Assembly: GCA_022799175.1 (NCBI GenBank)
Contig: JAAWNY010000018.1
Location: forward strand, 1 to 51,702
From: Lachnospiraceae bacterium
Lineage (GTDB): Bacteria > Bacillota > Clostridia > Lachnospirales > Lachnospiraceae
DNA: 51,702 nucleotides
Direction: 5' to 3'
Shown: one piece after another, positions 26,521 to 35,215 of the stretch
How positions within the stretch are numbered: the stretch's first letter is position 1
Layout: every line of letters starts with the position of its first letter
Program-made: the position numbers and the translations under genes
The notes under the pieces: model-generated
Told to the model about the DNA's origin: nothing
Database searches by the model: none
What the model saw: the letters and a program-made list of their open reading frames with translations, nothing else

Positions 26521-26547
26521 CCCCGGAGGACTTTCGTCCTACCGGGG
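26521..26547 (+). terminator. GC-rich hairpin after glcK
   Basis: CCCCGG-AGGAC / GTCCT-A-CCGGGG with a 4-nt loop. Very stable, but no T-run follows, so termination would be incomplete or the structure may protect the mRNA 3' end. Confidence 0.55.
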
Positions 26548-26700
26548 CAATTATGAAAAATCTATGTGCAATTTAACTATTAGACTTGATTATCTTTCTG
26601 AATTTCTATACAAATAGTATAAAAATAATATGTGAACAGAATATGAACGCTATGTAAATAGATTGTAACGCTTCGTATGTAAAAATATCTTTTTGAAGTA

Positions 26701-26743
26701 TTCCATTCTTAATTCAAATACATTATAATAAGCTTGAATGGAA
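26701..26743 (+). promoter_or_regulatory. Promoter region with 8-bp inverted repeat before ppaC
   Basis: A consensus TATAAT (26724-26729) is flanked by perfect arms TTCCATTC (26701-26708) and GAATGGAA (26736-26743). No proper -35 at 17 nt. The arms could be an operator or form a leader hairpin. Confidence 0.45.
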
Positions 26744-26765
26744 AATGAGGAAGCAGGAGGATACT

Positions 26766-28436
26766 ATGCCGGAGGAACGAACAAGAAAAACAGTGGTAAT
26801 CGGACACAAGAATCCGGATACGGATTCGATCTGTTCTGCTATCTGCTATGCAAAGCTGAAGAATGAATTAACAGGCAGGGCGTATGAGCCGGGGCGGGCC
26901 GGACATATTAATGAGGAAACGCAATTTGTATTGAATTATTTTGGCGTGGAACCACCGCGGTTGGTGGAAAATGTTAAGACTCAGGTCAAGGACATTGATA
27001 TCCGGGAAACAAAAGGGGTGGAACGGAGTATTTCCTTGAAGAAGGCATGGAATTTGATGCAGGATGCGAATGCCGTGACGCTGGCCGCGGTCAGTAGTAA
27101 TGGGATGTTGGAAGGGTTAATTACGGTAGGAGATATTACAAAGTCATATATGAATGTCTATGATAGCAGCATTTTGTCAAAGGCGCGGACACAATATAGC
27201 AATATTTTGGAGACTCTGGAAGGCGCTCTGGTAGTGGGGGATGAAAATGAATATTTTCATGAAGGGAAGGTACTGGTAGCTGCTGCCAATCCGGACATGA
27301 TGGAGTACTACATTTCTCCTCATGATCTGGTGATTTTAGGCAATCGTTATGAGTCTCAACTTTGTGCCATTGAGATGGAAGCAGATTGTATTATCGTCTG
27401 TGAAGGGGCGGCAGTATCTATGACGATCCGTAAACTGGCTCAGGAACGGGGATGTACTGTGATGACGACTCCTTATGATACGTATACGGCAGCACGACTG
27501 ATCAACCAGAGTATGCCGATCAGTTATTTTATGCGCACGGAGAATCTGATCACTTTTGATGATACAGACTATATTGATGAGATCAAAGAGGTCATGACTA
27601 GCAAACGACATCGAGATTTTCCGATTTTGGATAAAGATGGGAAATACAAAGGAATGATTTCCCGCCGGAATCTCTTGGGGGCTCGAGGTAAGCAAATTAT
27701 TTTGGTGGACCATAACGAGCGAAATCAGGCAGTGAATGGAGTAGAAAATGCGGAAATTTTGGAAATTATCGATCATCATAAACTGGGGACCGTAGAAACC
27801 ATTTCACCAGTATTTTTCCGCAATCAGCCCGTGGGATGTACAGCAACCATTATTTATCAGATGTATAATGAAAATAATGTAGAGATTGATAAAAAAACAG
27901 CCGGACTTCTGTGCAGCGCGATTATTTCAGATACTCTTTTGTTCCGATCGCCGACTTGTACGCGGATTGATCGTCTGGCAGCGCTGGCACTGGCAGGAAC
28001 AGCGGGAATCAATATTGACCGGTATGCGGCAGATATGTTTGCGGCAGGTAGTAATTTACGAGGGAAAAGTGACGAGGAGATTTTCTACCAGGATTTTAAA
28101 CGCTTTAGTGCTGGAAAAGTGTCTTTTGGCGTGGCACAGATTAGTTCTTTAAATGTGGATGAGCTGACAAATTTGAAAGAGCGGATGATACCCTATTTAA
28201 AACATGCACATGCAGAACATAAAATTGATATGTTATTTTTCATGCTCACAAATATTTTGACAGAATCTACAGAACTGCTTTGTGAAGGAAATGGCTCAGA
28301 AAGTCTGATACGGAGCGCGTTCCATTTGGATACGGAAGATGAGGTGACTCTGGCAGAAAACGAGATTTTACTGCCGGGAGTAGTGTCCAGAAAGAAACAA
28401 CTGATTCCAGCAATTATGATCGCCTGTGAGGAATGA
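26766..28436 (+). CDS. ppaC: Manganese-dependent inorganic pyrophosphatase with CBS-DRTGG insert
   Basis: 556 residues, longer than the basic 310-aa family II enzyme because two CBS segments and a DRTGG domain are inserted between the DHH halves. Seen: metal ligands GHKNPDTDS (N-terminus), EIIDHHKLG (DHH motif), CBS-like ISLKKAWNLMQDANAVTLAA and HRDFPILDKDGKYKGMIS, then the DHHA2 part (SRKKQLIPAIM near the end). In such CBS pyrophosphatases adenine nucleotides regulate activity. AGGAGGATACT precedes the ATG used here; an ATG at 26745 lies before that site. Its stop overlaps the frame of the next gene. Confidence 0.92.
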   Translation: MPEERTRKTVVIGHKNPDTDSICSAICYAKLKNELTGRAYEPGRAGHINEETQFVLNYFGVEPPRLVENVKTQVKDIDIRETKGVERSISLKKAWNLMQDANAVTLAAVSSNGMLEGLITVGDITKSYMNVYDSSILSKARTQYSNILETLEGALVVGDENEYFHEGKVLVAAANPDMMEYYISPHDLVILGNRYESQLCAIEMEADCIIVCEGAAVSMTIRKLAQERGCTVMTTPYDTYTAARLINQSMPISYFMRTENLITFDDTDYIDEIKEVMTSKRHRDFPILDKDGKYKGMISRRNLLGARGKQIILVDHNERNQAVNGVENAEILEIIDHHKLGTVETISPVFFRNQPVGCTATIIYQMYNENNVEIDKKTAGLLCSAIISDTLLFRSPTCTRIDRLAALALAGTAGINIDRYAADMFAAGSNLRGKSDEEIFYQDFKRFSAGKVSFGVAQISSLNVDELTNLKERMIPYLKHAHAEHKIDMLFFMLTNILTESTELLCEGNGSESLIRSAFHLDTEDEVTLAENEILLPGVVSRKKQLIPAIMIACEE

Positions 28437-28456
28437 GCAAAAGAAAGGTAGGGTTA

Positions 28457-29089
28457 ATGAGAGAAAATAAAAAGAGCCGGTCAGAGAGAACAGCTGTATC
28501 AAGAGAGGAATGGAAGCCCGGAAACATGTTGTATCCGGTTCCGGCAGTGATGGTGAGCTGTAACCGGCCGGAAGAAGTTCCCAATATTATTACAATAGCA
28601 TGGACGGGAACCATTTGCTCGGATCCCCCAATGTTGTCGATTTCTTTGCGGAAAGAGCGATATTCTTATGATATTATCCGGGACACGGGAGAATTTGTAG
28701 TAAATTTGGTGAACCGGAAACTGGTTCGGGCTGCGGATTATTGCGGAGTAAAATCGGGAAGAGAGGTGGACAAGTTTCGGGAAATGAAACTGACGCCTCT
28801 GCAATCCCATCATATTATAGCGCAGGGGATCGCAGAGAGTCCCGTGTGTCTGGAATGTCGGGTGACAGAGAGAATTCCCCTTGGCAGTCATGACTTGTTT
28901 TTGGCAGAAATTCTAGGGGTATCTGTGGATAAGAGATATTTGGATGAAAAGGGAAAGTTTCATCTGAATCGCTGCGGATTGGCAGCATATTCTCATGGTG
29001 AGTATTTTGCTTTGGGAGAAAAGCTAGGAAGTTTTGGCTATTCGGTAAAGAAAAATATGATGAAAAGGACAGAAAAGACAAAAAAATGA
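28457..29089 (+). CDS. Flavin reductase family protein (FMN-binding)
   Basis: 210 residues of the flavin reductase/FMN-binding split-barrel family. Typical pieces: WKPGNMLYPVPAVMVSC, NIITIAWTGTICSDPPMLSISL (FMN-contacting region), YSYDIIRDTGEFVVNLV and the later SHDLFLAEILGV. Substrate not determinable; the family includes NADH:flavin oxidoreductases. Two starts are possible: ATG 28433, overlapping the ppaC stop with its site too close, or ATG 28457 behind AAAGG (used). Its own stop overlaps the next start (ATGA), so it is co-transcribed with ppaC and the kinase-like gene. Confidence 0.85.
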   Translation: MRENKKSRSERTAVSREEWKPGNMLYPVPAVMVSCNRPEEVPNIITIAWTGTICSDPPMLSISLRKERYSYDIIRDTGEFVVNLVNRKLVRAADYCGVKSGREVDKFREMKLTPLQSHHIIAQGIAESPVCLECRVTERIPLGSHDLFLAEILGVSVDKRYLDEKGKFHLNRCGLAAYSHGEYFALGEKLGSFGYSVKKNMMKRTEKTKK

Positions 29090-29619
29090 AGTCAAATATT
29101 ACACTGATTGGGATGCCTGCTTCTGGCAAGAGTACGATTGGCGTATTGCTGGCAAAACGTTTGGGCTATTCTTTTGTGGATGTGGATATTGTGATTCAAG
29201 AGAAAACGGGAAAACTATTAAGAGAGATCATTGCACAGGAAGGGATAGAAGGTTTTTTGCGAGTGGAGGAACAGGTGAATGCGGAACTGAAGGTCAGACA
29301 TTCGGTGATTGCTCCGGGGGGAAGTATTGTTTATGGTAACAGAGCCATGGCACATTTGAAAGAGATTAGCCAAGTAGTATATTTAAAGCTGACTTATGAA
29401 GAACTGAAACGACGTTTGGGGGATCTGACGGATAGGGGGGTGATTTTGAAGCCAGGAATGACCCTAGAAGATTTATATCGGGAACGATGTCCCCTATATG
29501 AGAGGTATGCAGATATTACAGTCAGTGAAGGAACTGGTGGTCCGGGTGCAGTAGTGGATGAGCTGCGGGCTATTTGGGAAAGAGCGATGAAAAGCAACAA
29601 ATTTTCGAGCGATAATTAA
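29086..29619 (+). CDS. Divergent shikimate kinase-like enzyme
   Basis: 177 residues with a shikimate-kinase fold. Walker A GMPASGKST (9-17), FVDVDIVIQ with D32/D34, and a lid-type arginine segment near LTDRGVILKPGMTL are present. But the shikimate contacts differ: the FRxxE arginine is Leu58 (FLRVEE), and the GGG loop reads APGGSIVY. This argues for a subfamily with another or uncertain substrate; the usual automatic name would be shikimate kinase. No other aromatic-pathway gene is near. It overlaps the flavin reductase gene by 4 nt and precedes apgM by 10 nt, so it belongs to that operon. Confidence 0.75.
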   Translation: MKSNITLIGMPASGKSTIGVLLAKRLGYSFVDVDIVIQEKTGKLLREIIAQEGIEGFLRVEEQVNAELKVRHSVIAPGGSIVYGNRAMAHLKEISQVVYLKLTYEELKRRLGDLTDRGVILKPGMTLEDLYRERCPLYERYADITVSEGTGGPGAVVDELRAIWERAMKSNKFSSDN

Positions 29620-29629
29620 GGAGGATATT

Positions 29630-30835
29630 ATGAAATACATCGTGATGTTGGGAGATGGAATGGCGGATTATCCGGTGGAAGCATTAGGCGGGAAAACACC
29701 GCTGGAGGTGGCTAAAAAGCCGAATATTGACAGACTGGCAAAACAAGGGGAGCTGGGAATGGTGAAGACGGTTCCTGATGGCATGAAACCGGGAAGTGAT
29801 GTGGCAAATCTTGCCGCTATGGGATATAACCCAGCCAGTTGCTATACAGGCCGTTCCCCGCTGGAGGCGGTTAGTATTGGAATTCAGATGTCAGATACAG
29901 ACGTGGCGTTTCGCTGCAATTTGGTTACTCTGTCGGAGGAAGCAGATTATGCAGATAAGACGATGATGGATTATAGTTCCGGAGAGATTACCACAGCAGA
30001 AGCCGCAGAATTGATCCGGGCGATAGATGAAGAGTTTCGCACAGATGAGATTGTATTTTATCCAGGTATCAGCTATCGTCATTGTATGATTTGGCATGAG
30101 GGACCAGTGGGCCTGGACTTGACACCGCCTCATGATATTTCTGATCGGAAAATTACCGAATATTTGCCGAAGAATCCGGTTATTTTAGATCACATGCGCC
30201 GCAGTTATGAGATATTAAAGGATCATCCAGTAAATCAGGCGCGCCAACAGCGGGGACTCAATCCGGCCAATTCGATTTGGCTTTGGGGAGAGGGGACCCG
30301 GCCGGCGATATCGGGGTTTGAAGATACTTATGGGATGAAAGGCTCTGTGATTTCAGCAGTGGATCTGATCAAAGGTATTGGTATTTGTGCTGGAATGAAG
30401 GTGATCGAGGTTGAGGGTGCTACTGGTAACATCGATACAAACTTCAAAGGCAAAGGCGAAGCGGCATTACGGACTTTGTTGGAAGGGCAGGATCTGGTCT
30501 ATATTCATGTAGAAGCTCCAGATGAATGTGGACATCATGGAGACTTGGAGGGAAAGATTCAGGCTATTGAGCAGATTGACGAGCAGATTGTGGGACCATT
30601 ATTGGAAGGTTTGGAAAAAGCCGGGGAAGATTATGCCATTTTGGTGATGCCGGATCATCCGACGCCGATTGCAATTAAGACACATGTATCGGATCCCATC
30701 CCCTATCTTTTGTACCGAAATACGAAGGCGGCTGGTCTTGGTGCGGATACTTATACGGAGAAGACAGCAAAGGCTTCTGGAATTTATGTGGAGCACGGAT
30801 ATGAGCTAATGAAACGATTATTGGAAAAAGTATGA
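29630..30835 (+). CDS. apgM: ApgM-type cofactor-independent phosphoglycerate mutase / proposed homoserine kinase
   Basis: 401 residues, alkaline-phosphatase superfamily, archaeal-type iPGM branch. MLGDGMADYPVEALGGKTPLE at the N-terminus carries the first metal Asp; GSDVANLAAMGYNP has the nucleophile Ser; later VHVEAPDECGHHGD-type ligands and VMPDHPTPI complete the metal site. Members in bacteria are annotated either as 2,3-bisphosphoglycerate-independent mutase or as a proposed alternative homoserine kinase; the sequence does not decide. AAGGAGGATATT precedes the ATG. Followed at 24 nt by yitT. Confidence 0.9.
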   Translation: MKYIVMLGDGMADYPVEALGGKTPLEVAKKPNIDRLAKQGELGMVKTVPDGMKPGSDVANLAAMGYNPASCYTGRSPLEAVSIGIQMSDTDVAFRCNLVTLSEEADYADKTMMDYSSGEITTAEAAELIRAIDEEFRTDEIVFYPGISYRHCMIWHEGPVGLDLTPPHDISDRKITEYLPKNPVILDHMRRSYEILKDHPVNQARQQRGLNPANSIWLWGEGTRPAISGFEDTYGMKGSVISAVDLIKGIGICAGMKVIEVEGATGNIDTNFKGKGEAALRTLLEGQDLVYIHVEAPDECGHHGDLEGKIQAIEQIDEQIVGPLLEGLEKAGEDYAILVMPDHPTPIAIKTHVSDPIPYLLYRNTKAAGLGADTYTEKTAKASGIYVEHGYELMKRLLEKV

Positions 30836-30859
30836 ATCCGGCGGAACTAGGAGATTTTT

Positions 30860-31732
30860 ATGATTGAGAAGTATAAACACAACCTCATGGTGCGCAGGTT
30901 GGTCACAATCGTGGCTGTGGTGGCATCGGCTCTTTTGCAGACTTTTATAATTCAATCTTTTATTCGTCCAGCTCAGCTTTTGTCCGGTGGTTTTACTGGA
31001 ATAGCGATTTTGATTGATGACATTGCCTCTTTGTATGGAAAAAGCTTTTCCACATCTTTAGGCATTCTTGTGCTGAATATTCCGGTGGCTGTGCTGTGTA
31101 GCAGAAGTATCAGTATGCGATTTACCTTTTATTCTATGATCCAGGTGTTTTTGGCGAGTTTGTTTTTGAAAATATTTCATTTTCAGCCGCTATTTGATGA
31201 TTTGATGTTAAATGTACTGTTCGGAGGGTTTTTGTATGGGATTGCCATTGCCCTGGCATTGCGGGGAAATGCCTCCACAGGTGGTACGGATTTCATTGCT
31301 TTGTATGTTTCCAATAAGACAGGGCGCTCCATCTGGGAATATGTGTTCGCCGGGAATGTGGTGATTTTATGTATTTTTGGCTATATGTTCGGCTGGCTTT
31401 ATGCTGGATATTCGATCTTATTTCAGTTTGTGTCAACCAAAACGGTTTCTGCATTTCATCATCGCTATGAACGGGTGACTTTGCAGATTACCACAAATCA
31501 AGCGGAGAAAGTGATGAAGGCATATATTGCCAATTGTAAACATGGGATTTCTTGCGTGGAAGCGATTGGCGGATATAGCCATAAAAAAATGCATTTGCTA
31601 CACACGGTGGTATCTTCCTATGAAGTATCAGAGATTGTGCAACTGTTACGTGCCCAGGATCCCCATATTATTATTAATATGATTAAAACGGAGAACTTTT
31701 ATGGCGGTTTTTATCAGGCGCCGATAGAGTAA
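30860..31732 (+). CDS. YitT family membrane protein
   Basis: 290 residues. An N-terminal membrane domain of about five helices (VTIVAVVASALLQTFIIQSF, LLSGGFTGIAILIDDI, GGFLYGIAIALALRGNASTG, VVILCIFGYMFGWLYAGYS) is followed by a soluble DUF2179 domain (YERVTLQITTNQAEKVMKAY, HTVVSSYEVSEIVQLLRAQD, FYGGFYQAP). GNASTGGTDF is the family hallmark. Transport substrate unknown. TAGGAG lies before the ATG. Last gene of the ppaC operon. Confidence 0.92.
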   Translation: MIEKYKHNLMVRRLVTIVAVVASALLQTFIIQSFIRPAQLLSGGFTGIAILIDDIASLYGKSFSTSLGILVLNIPVAVLCSRSISMRFTFYSMIQVFLASLFLKIFHFQPLFDDLMLNVLFGGFLYGIAIALALRGNASTGGTDFIALYVSNKTGRSIWEYVFAGNVVILCIFGYMFGWLYAGYSILFQFVSTKTVSAFHHRYERVTLQITTNQAEKVMKAYIANCKHGISCVEAIGGYSHKKMHLLHTVVSSYEVSEIVQLLRAQDPHIIINMIKTENFYGGFYQAPIE

Positions 31733-31758
31733 AGAATATAAGAAAGTGGTAGAAATAT

Positions 31759-31803
31759 AGTCCGGAGCGTATTGGAATGTGATTTTCAGATGCGTTCCGG
31801 ACT
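31759..31803 (+). terminator. Bidirectional terminator between yitT and the 128-aa gene
   Basis: AGTCCGGA / TTCCGGACT outer arms plus a CG step, about 26-nt loop, AT-rich flanks, located between convergent stops. Confidence 0.7.
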
Positions 31804-31821
31804 TAAATTATGTATGAAAAG

Positions 31822-32208
31822 CTATAACATTTCCATATAAGCCAAAAGCTGTTCAAGAAGATTCAATCCGATATGAATCAAAAGAATCCATATGATGATT
31901 CCTAAAATCAAAAAAACAAGTTTATAAAAAAGGTAAGCTCTTGCAAAATTCCGACGGTCTGGATGCTTTTTGTTAAAAGCCAGATACCAAAGATAGAACC
32001 AGCCTATGACGGGAATATTCATGCACATAAAAGTAAAGAACCAATGATGAATCTGAGCGGTGTTTTTTTGAATAGCAGCGGATTCTTCTATAGTTTTTTT
32101 CAAATGATTTTGTTCGTTGTCGACAACTTCATGGTCAGCAATTTGTTCGATTGCTTTTTGAATTGTGCTGGTATCCTTGGATGGTGAGATATTCTCAGTA
32201 TGCTCCAT
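31822..32208 (-). CDS. Small two-helix membrane protein downstream of the PBP gene
   Basis: 128 residues, no named family recognised. The first 55 residues are hydrophilic and Glu/Gln-rich; then come two membrane helices (HWFFTFMCMNIPVIGWFYLW and LVFLILGIIIWILLIHIGL) joined by a basic loop with KKHPDRRNFARAYLFYK, a loop type common in small Firmicutes membrane proteins. The ATG lies 5 nt after the PBP stop, and its GAGGAGG site overlaps the PBP 3' end, so both are in one operon. A role with the PBP is possible but only inferred. Confidence 0.75.
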   Translation of the reverse strand: MEHTENISPSKDTSTIQKAIEQIADHEVVDNEQNHLKKTIEESAAIQKNTAQIHHWFFTFMCMNIPVIGWFYLWYLAFNKKHPDRRNFARAYLFYKLVFLILGIIIWILLIHIGLNLLEQLLAYMEML

Positions 32209-32213
32209 AGTGA

Positions 32214-35042
32214 TTAATCCTCCTCTCCCACCTGGATGATTGGGCTGGGGCCAGGGGTGGGGCTAGTAGACGTTTGAGCGTTTGCATTCCATTTCCACTG
32301 TTCCCGGTTCAGAGTGGCAGAAAGCTTTTGCTGTTCCAGAGCAATTTGCTGGTTTAAGGATGCTTGTTTTTGCGTTTCTGTAACCTGTCGTTCGGCCTGC
32401 ATTTTTTCCCAGATCTCTGCAGTGGGCAGAGAAGAAATTCGGGTGATAGCATCGTTCAGACGTTGGCTGTAAGATGCGGCTTCCGAATAATCGGCGATCA
32501 AAGGCAGTCTATCGATGGCAGCTTGTACCAATTCTTGAGCATTGGGCGCCTGATATTCCAGTGCTTCTACATTTTGCAGGGCGGACAAAAACTCGTTCTT
32601 ACGAGTTTCGACTTCCAAAAGTTCCCGCTGTCTGGCGGCTTCTTTTTCTGCCAGTTTTTGTGCTTCTGCCTGTTCCCTGGCTTTTTGCGCTTCATAAAGA
32701 GCAATGGTTTGTGACATTTCCCTGATGGTAACTGAGAAAGTCTCATAACGAGCAGTCACCCGTTCCAGAAACTCTCCGCGCAGCTTCCCTTCATCCATTA
32801 GATTCAGCTGGCTGATCATTTTATGATATTGTTCGTTTACCCAGTAAGTATCTTCGACGGTTTCGATGGTTTTTTGTTCAAATTCGGATACGCTGGCGGT
32901 CAACTCCTCTTCTAGCCGACGTTGTTCCTTATCATGGAGACTTTGCTGGGCTCGCAGCTCAGCCGTGGTACTAACCAGATCGGTGATTCCAGTTTTGGGA
33001 TCTGCTCGCATTTCCACGGTGGAAGGTTGTTCCCAATCCCAGGGTTCTTTTCCGGCATGAAGCTCATCCATAGTACGTTTCCAGATTCGTCCGGCATAAG
33101 TGCTGCCAAAAATGCCTGGCATAGCCCGGGGGATATCAAAACCAACCCAGATAGCTGTCGTATAATAGCGGGTATAACCACAAAACCAGGTGTCTTTGCT
33201 GTTGTTGGTGGTACCCGTTTTACCGGCAGCGGGCATATTGCCAGCGAGGGATAGACCGCGTCCGGTGCCAAAAGGCTCTGAAAGAGTGCCCTTCAGAATA
33301 TCTGTAATCATATAAGCAGTATCTTCCTGATAAATTTGTTGTGCCTGAGGTATGCTGTTACGAGTCAAATTTCCTTGTTGTTCATGTTCAATACGTACAA
33401 TACAGGTACGATCGTTGTAAATACCGCTATTGGCAAGTGTGCTGTAACCTTTGGCCATATCAACAACTCGCAGACCATTAGTAAACCCACCAATGCTTAA
33501 AGAGGGAATATTATTGTCAATATAAGTAATTTTGTGAAAATTCATCCGCCCTAAATACTCCAGACCGAAGTTAACACCGATATCAGAAAGAATCTGCCAG
33601 GCGACTGTGTTGAGGCTGCGGTTCAAGGCTTCTCGCACAGTGATCTCTCCGTGATAAGAGCCGCTACTATTGGAAGGACCATCTTCCCATTTGTGGTCAT
33701 CTACCAACCGGGCCGGATAATATTCTCCCGTGTCAAAGGCAGGAGCATAATCAATCAAAGGTTTGATGGTACTGCCAGGTTGTCGGGCGCTTAAATAGGC
33801 ACGATTGAAAGGATCTTCTTCACCACGACCACCCACAATAGCAACGATATAGTTGCTTTGATTATCGACAATGACGCCAGCGCCTTGGAGGGCGTATTTT
33901 CCGTTGTCCTGCAGTTCTGTGTAAGAAGAAAGCCCATTGTCGATTTGCGTCTGAAGAAGGCTTTGAAGTTCGGGATCAAGAGAGGTATAAATGCGGTAAC
34001 CACCAGCTCGAATTTTATCATTCTTTTCATTATAAAGAGTCTGATAGCGTTCCAAGTAGGAAGTGTAATCCTCTTTATCATCAAAAATATATTGGAAATC
34101 AAAATTTTCTAGCTTCATCAGCTCCAAAGCAGCGCAATGGATGGCATAGCTGCTCATATAATTTTCGTCTGTGCCTTCGATCTCTTCCTGCAGAACATGG
34201 AGGGGTTGGGAGAGACAGGAATAATATTCGGCTTCTGTAAGATAGCCGACTTCGTACATACTTTCCAGAATGCTGTCACGTTTTTCTTTGGCGGCAGCCG
34301 GATTTTTGACTGGATCGTAGGCAGAGGGACTGTTGCTGATGCCCGCTAGGACGGCAGCATCACAGACGGTCAGTTCAGCAGCGTCTTTGCCGAAATAGTA
34401 TCGGCTAGCGGCCTGAACGCCGTAACAATGATTGCCATAAAAATTCGTATTACAGTAAAATTCCATAATATCGGTTTTGGAGAATTTTTTCTCAACTTCC
34501 GGAGCAAGAAGAATCTCGACAATTTTGCGGGTAAAGCTTTTTTCCTGGGTCAGGTAAGTATTTTTGATAACCTGTTGCGTGATGGTGCTGCCACCTTGTG
34601 TGATGACGCCACGGTTTTTAACCAAGGCCAGAGCGGCACGGGTAGTGGCAATCCAGTCCACCCCCGTGTGGCTTTTAAAACGGCGATCTTCCTGTGCTAT
34701 GTAGGCATTTTGGATGTTAAGACTGATTTGGCTGATAGGAACATATTCATAGTGACCAGCATTGACCAGACCGATCAGTTGTCCGTCTTTGCCGTATATC
34801 TCGGTGTCTGACAACATACGAAAATCTTGACGTTCCATCTGAGCCAGCTTATCATAGGCAATTTGGCGGCAATAATCGAGATCTGGTTTTACTTTTACAT
34901 AAATTAGGATGGCAACCAGTACGGTGACGATCAAACCAATGGCAAGGAGCTGAAGGATGCCCTGGAACAGCCAGCCTAGTATACCAAAGAGGCTTACAAA
35001 GAAGCTTGCAAGGTATTTTAGTATTTTGATAATAATTTTCAT
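32214..35042 (-). CDS. Class A penicillin-binding protein with long C-terminal coiled-coil extension
   Basis: 942 residues. Membrane helix at about 30-50; glycosyltransferase-51 domain with EDRRF (118-122) and QGGSTITQQVIKN; transpeptidase domain with the SxxK serine (S424 in PGSTIKP), SLN (476-478) and KTG (608-610). It makes and crosslinks peptidoglycan outside the membrane. After about residue 690 there are 250 extra residues, Gln/Glu/Ala-rich and largely coiled coil (EAQKAREQAEAQKLAEKEAA), ending in a Pro/Ser/Thr tail (TSTSPTPGPSPIIQV). This extension is not part of the catalytic family. AAGGAG precedes the ATG. Confidence 0.93.
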   Translation of the reverse strand: MKIIIKILKYLASFFVSLFGILGWLFQGILQLLAIGLIVTVLVAILIYVKVKPDLDYCRQIAYDKLAQMERQDFRMLSDTEIYGKDGQLIGLVNAGHYEYVPISQISLNIQNAYIAQEDRRFKSHTGVDWIATTRAALALVKNRGVITQGGSTITQQVIKNTYLTQEKSFTRKIVEILLAPEVEKKFSKTDIMEFYCNTNFYGNHCYGVQAASRYYFGKDAAELTVCDAAVLAGISNSPSAYDPVKNPAAAKEKRDSILESMYEVGYLTEAEYYSCLSQPLHVLQEEIEGTDENYMSSYAIHCAALELMKLENFDFQYIFDDKEDYTSYLERYQTLYNEKNDKIRAGGYRIYTSLDPELQSLLQTQIDNGLSSYTELQDNGKYALQGAGVIVDNQSNYIVAIVGGRGEEDPFNRAYLSARQPGSTIKPLIDYAPAFDTGEYYPARLVDDHKWEDGPSNSSGSYHGEITVREALNRSLNTVAWQILSDIGVNFGLEYLGRMNFHKITYIDNNIPSLSIGGFTNGLRVVDMAKGYSTLANSGIYNDRTCIVRIEHEQQGNLTRNSIPQAQQIYQEDTAYMITDILKGTLSEPFGTGRGLSLAGNMPAAGKTGTTNNSKDTWFCGYTRYYTTAIWVGFDIPRAMPGIFGSTYAGRIWKRTMDELHAGKEPWDWEQPSTVEMRADPKTGITDLVSTTAELRAQQSLHDKEQRRLEEELTASVSEFEQKTIETVEDTYWVNEQYHKMISQLNLMDEGKLRGEFLERVTARYETFSVTIREMSQTIALYEAQKAREQAEAQKLAEKEAARQRELLEVETRKNEFLSALQNVEALEYQAPNAQELVQAAIDRLPLIADYSEAASYSQRLNDAITRISSLPTAEIWEKMQAERQVTETQKQASLNQQIALEQQKLSATLNREQWKWNANAQTSTSPTPGPSPIIQVGEED

Positions 35043-35156
35043 GGTTCTCCTTGAATCCTTTTCTCACAATTCATTGTTTACCTGGATAGTATAATACAAA
35101 ACAGGAAAAAGAGATAGTAAAAAACAGCAGAAAAACAGGAAAACCAGAAGAAAATG

Positions 35157-35185
35157 TTGACTTTCCTGGTAAAAAGAAGTAAAAG
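35157..35185 (+). promoter_or_regulatory. Candidate promoter of murC
   Basis: TTGACT, 17 nt, TAAAAG: good -35, weak -10, 31 nt upstream of the murC start. Confidence 0.4.
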
Positions 35186-35215
35186 TAAAAGTACAAACGG
35201 ATAGAAAAGGATGGA

